DNA from: Bugula neritina
Taxonomy: Eukaryota > Bryozoa > Gymnolaemata > Cheilostomatida > Bugulidae
Direction of reading: 5' to 3'
DNA: 64,000 nucleotides
Assembly: GCA_964035545.1 (NCBI GenBank)
Contig: OZ037766.1
Location: 10,921,722 to 10,985,721, forward strand
This document shows, piece after piece, positions 61,301-64,000 of this stretch (the stretch's first letter is position 1; every line of letters begins with the position of its first letter). The notes beneath the pieces were generated by a model, which was not told where the DNA came from, made no database searches, and saw nothing but the letters and a program-made list of their open reading frames with translations. Both the position numbers and the translations under genes were made by a program.

Positions 61301-64000
61301 TGGTAGTCAATAGCAGTTAGTGGTAGTTATTGGACAAAGCAAGTACTGGCTTTTTCGATGGATAGTACATACCGCAACACACTGTCATCCTTTCCACTAG
61401 AAAATATACTAGCTTTATTCTGAACTTCCACTGGCTTAGAGGGAGGCTTGTTTATCCACTGATCCAAGTCTAGGCTACAATAGCAACTCCCATAACTCAA
61501 TCTATTTATACAAGCTGACATTTGATTTATATTTTCAACTAAACTCTGCGAGAATGAAAATTCACTTTGTATCAGATGCTATTCACTGAGAAATCCTACC
61601 CTTCTGGTATGGGAACTTTCTTCTGAGCTTTGGCTGCTACAGGATTCAGATCTCCAGCAAACAAGAAGGAGACCTCTTCGCTAACTGGCACTCCTTTGTC
61701 TAGTAACTTATGGATATATTTCAACAGCTGTAGAGCACTGCAAGCCTACCAAGTAGACATAAAGATGGCTACTCCAACATAACTATGACATTTGATAACA
61801 ATGTTCACATTTGGGCTGTCCTCACCCACCTCCTCTCTGTCCTGTTCAGACATTTGAGGCGTGGTGCAAGGAAATCGTGTGTTTAAACCATACTAAATTA
61901 CTTATTCAACACAATTTGCCAGGTATGTTTTTAATATGCTATTAGCTATTATATAGTAAACTAACTGCAACACAACATAACTCTATGGTCAAAACCAAAT
62001 GATTAACCTATGAAAACAGCAGACTATTACATACCCTTTCCTGCACCTCCAAGTCTGAACTCTGAGCAAACATTGGCAGCTTATCCAAAAGTATTTGACC
62101 AACTTGTCTAACTTTTGCTTCATCTCCATCCGCCTCAGCTTTCATGATGATGGCGGAGTAAAGTTTGACTATGTTTTGTACAAATACACTCTGCACATGA
62201 CCCGGTAGGGATGTAACTTTTGGTTTAAACATGGCCTCAAGGCTCTCCAGTGGGTTTGGTAACAACCTGGTAACAGAGTTCATACATACTTTTATACAAA
62301 ACTGTCTATTAGTTGTATTCAATCATGACGAGACAAATGACTAAAAACTAAGTATACGCTACTATATAACTCAGTCAATGTTATCACTATTAGAAGTTAT
62401 CAAAAACTCACTCTGCATATTCACCACAGAGCCACGCAGCAGCAAATAAGATTTCACAAATCCCTTTGCGCTGTGAATTGTGGGCAAAGAGATGGGAATT
62501 TTCTAGAAGAATGGCCATCTGCCCGACAGCAAACTTCCTGATAGCCACAACCCTTATGGCTACGTCCATCATGTGATCAGCAAGTAGTTTACCATGTTGT
62601 GTGTCTTTCATCTTAGTTAATTCAACCAGAACACTGACGTACCACTCAAAGTTGACCACATGCTATAATCAAACATAGGCCTACTTTATAATTACATGAC
62701 ACAGCATATTGTGACACACTGTGAGTATAGACTATAGATAGTAGCTGTGTATTGTATTATTTTGTGTTATATTGTATTCATTTTGACCCTTCAATCACTG
62801 ACTAATGCTTTCTTGTTACAATCTGCACTTGCATCATTTGCAATTCCACAAACAAAGTGCATGTTTCTTTTGCAATCCTGACTCTAACCTCTACCCTGCA
62901 TCCCGTAGATTGATGCTCATCACAGAATATCATCTCATATTATCAAAGATTTAATAGTATATAGTATAGTATTATGCTACAACTATACAAACTTACACAG
63001 AAAAAACTGCTTGAATATAATGTATGCTTACATGTGTATATTGGTATCATCACACATTGTGCACTACTGAGATGAAAATAAAGTATGGCAAAAGTCAGCC
63101 AATAAAGTGATTGAAGGAAACAGCATATAAATCAGATGGTCATACATAGTTGTGGGACACAAAAGTATTGCTTTATGATGGGAATAGAAAAAGTTTATAG
63201 CAATAGTATTCAGTACTTTCAGTGCTAGGAAAAACTTTACAAGTAGACAAACATTGAAAGAAACATAGAAGACGGCAGAAAACAAAAGAGCGTAAGTAGT
63301 TGAGTAAACACTAACAGGATACCGTACCTGATAGTTATTCTGGGTACAGATTTCAATTACTTTATTCATCAGCTCATCTCTGTAAGTAGTGCCTTCGGCT
63401 TTCTCCATATGCACCATTAGTTTCCTGACAATCTCCATCAGGTTCTTCTTTGACACCTGATACGGAAAATGCACTATAAATTTTAGTACATTGTAAAAAT
63501 GAGTTTTCCGTCACACTACTTTTTTATACAGAGCAGTACAAATATAATAGAGGTCAAGGCAACTGAACATGTAGATTCAGAATTACAGTGTTTTTATTGT
63601 AGAACTAGCACATTGTTAAAGAATAAATAGTTTGACTATGCAAGAAGACGATCACATTCTAAACCGAAACCAAAACAAAATAGATAAATACAAGCCAATC
63701 AAGCACAAATCTACAGCTTTAAGTTCAATAAAGTGCAAATATGATACATGGAAATATAGTGAAAATCAATATAGACTGAATAGAGAATTGAAAAAAGAAA
63801 TTTACACCAACAGTAGCAAGCTGACAAAGTTAAGACTAGGAAAGATGACCCTACATCTATAACTTATATGTCATATGATGCGCAACAACTCACCATTCCA
63901 TAAAGCAGATCTAAAGCTCTCAGTCTAATACTTTCGTCTCTGTCATCTAAACACTGTAGCACCAGATCTTTGTGCGCTTGCACACTTTTGGGGTGAGACT
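55338..64000 (-). CDS. AP3D1: AP-3 adaptor complex delta subunit, C-terminal part (partial)
   Basis: Large subunit of AP-3, which sorts cargo to lysosome-related organelles. Nineteen exons visible (minus, 5' to 3'): 64000-63894 (open), 63456-63328, 62662-62412, 62266-62035, 61745-61600, 61474-61373, 60985-60853, 60600-60434, 60241-60130, 59909-59827, 59450-59306, 59099-58938, 58642-58484, 58109-58047, 57609-57469, 57300-57169, 56638-56428, 55868-55786, 55427-55338; about 881 aa. The armadillo trunk includes DRDESIRLRALDLLYGM, EGTTYRDELMNKVIEICTQN, FEWYVSVLVELTKMKD and LPGHVQSVFVQNIVKLYSA. It is followed by GLDLDQWIN and a highly charged Lys-rich hinge (KKKKKKKKEKSSSK). The C-terminal ear has LPQKLKGTLVYILK, QKLDFRLVIPC and QGHHVCLLVK. 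Exon 57300-57169 ends in a tandemly duplicated splice donor. The N-terminus lies beyond the window. Confidence 0.94.
57070..57201 (-). repeat. 33-bp tandem repeat spanning an AP3D1 exon-intron boundary
   Basis: Four copies of a 33-bp unit containing the last 18 nt of the exon (CTAGTGTATATCTTGAAG on the minus strand) and the first 15 nt of the intron (GTACTTGTATTGTCC). Possible donors AAG|GTACTTG therefore recur with exon ends at 57169, 57136, 57103 and 57070. Each unit is 11 codons in the same frame without a stop. Confidence 0.9.
59470..59595. repeat. Degenerate approximately 43-bp tandem repeat in AP3D1 intron
   Basis: About three imperfect units sharing ACACCTTGTATAGTAATGCT and GTCAATATA-type cores. 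No coding meaning. Confidence 0.6.
60684..60748. repeat. 20-bp tandem repeat in AP3D1 intron
   Basis: Three copies of the unit AAGTCACTGTATAATATGTC, the first and last slightly altered. Confidence 0.75.

Noticed and set aside
61790-61862. Possible extra AP3D1 exon reading MSEQDREEV on the minus strand
   Set aside because: Exons 62266-62035 and 61745-61600 join directly in frame and match the conserved VQER-ACSALQLLK order, so nothing is missing.
1-64000. CRISPR arrays, prokaryotic operons, viral genes
   Set aside because: All genes are intron-containing animal genes. The direct repeats seen are mini- or microsatellites without spacers.

Overview
The window is intron-rich, AT-rich nuclear DNA of an animal, most likely an invertebrate bilaterian. 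Genes are split by GT-AG introns, have short exons and AATAAA-type polyadenylation signals. The recognisable proteins are animal orthologues: RPS12, a TCF21/musculin-class bHLH factor, an SMCT-type SLC5 carrier, MCU, UBXN4, CHRAC1, TMEM145 and AP3D1. The species cannot be told from the sequence. No prokaryotic or viral features were seen. Most exon models were joined by hand using splice sites and reading phase. The joined models of nine genes run in frame to a stop, and the MCU, RPS12, CHRAC1, UBXN4 and TMEM145 models have lengths close to their vertebrate counterparts.

Layout: 1-752 holds the 3' end of an MBOAT1/2-like acyltransferase (+). 1603-3190 is RPS12 (-). 4800-5027 is a very small bHLH protein (+). 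8150-26169 is a 14-coding-exon SLC5A8/A12-like transporter (+), whose 6-kb intron carries a probable antisense gene for a small secreted peptide precursor (18700-19960, -). 27573-34384 is MCU (-). 34750-35450 is a poorly understood stretch with a LINE 3' remnant. 36027-43307 is UBXN4 (-), with an almost 1-kb ACT-type trinucleotide array in one intron and a likely U12-type intron. 44392-45964 is CHRAC1 (+), head to head with UBXN4. 48288-53977 is TMEM145 (+). 55338-64000 is the 3' two thirds or so of AP3D1 (-), running off the right edge.

These are mostly unrelated housekeeping or membrane genes, and I see no functional operon-like grouping. Convergent pairs (MBOAT/RPS12, SLC5/MCU, TMEM145/AP3D1) and divergent pairs (RPS12/bHLH, UBXN4/CHRAC1) are packed with 1-2 kb spacers. 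Introns carry small repeats: two tRNA-derived SINEs, at least four copies of one MITE-like family, two fold-back elements and several minisatellites.

The observations most worth following are the nested antisense peptide gene, the 33-bp tandem duplication of an AP3D1 exon end that creates four equivalent in-frame splice donors, and the MITE family with conserved terminal inverted repeats.
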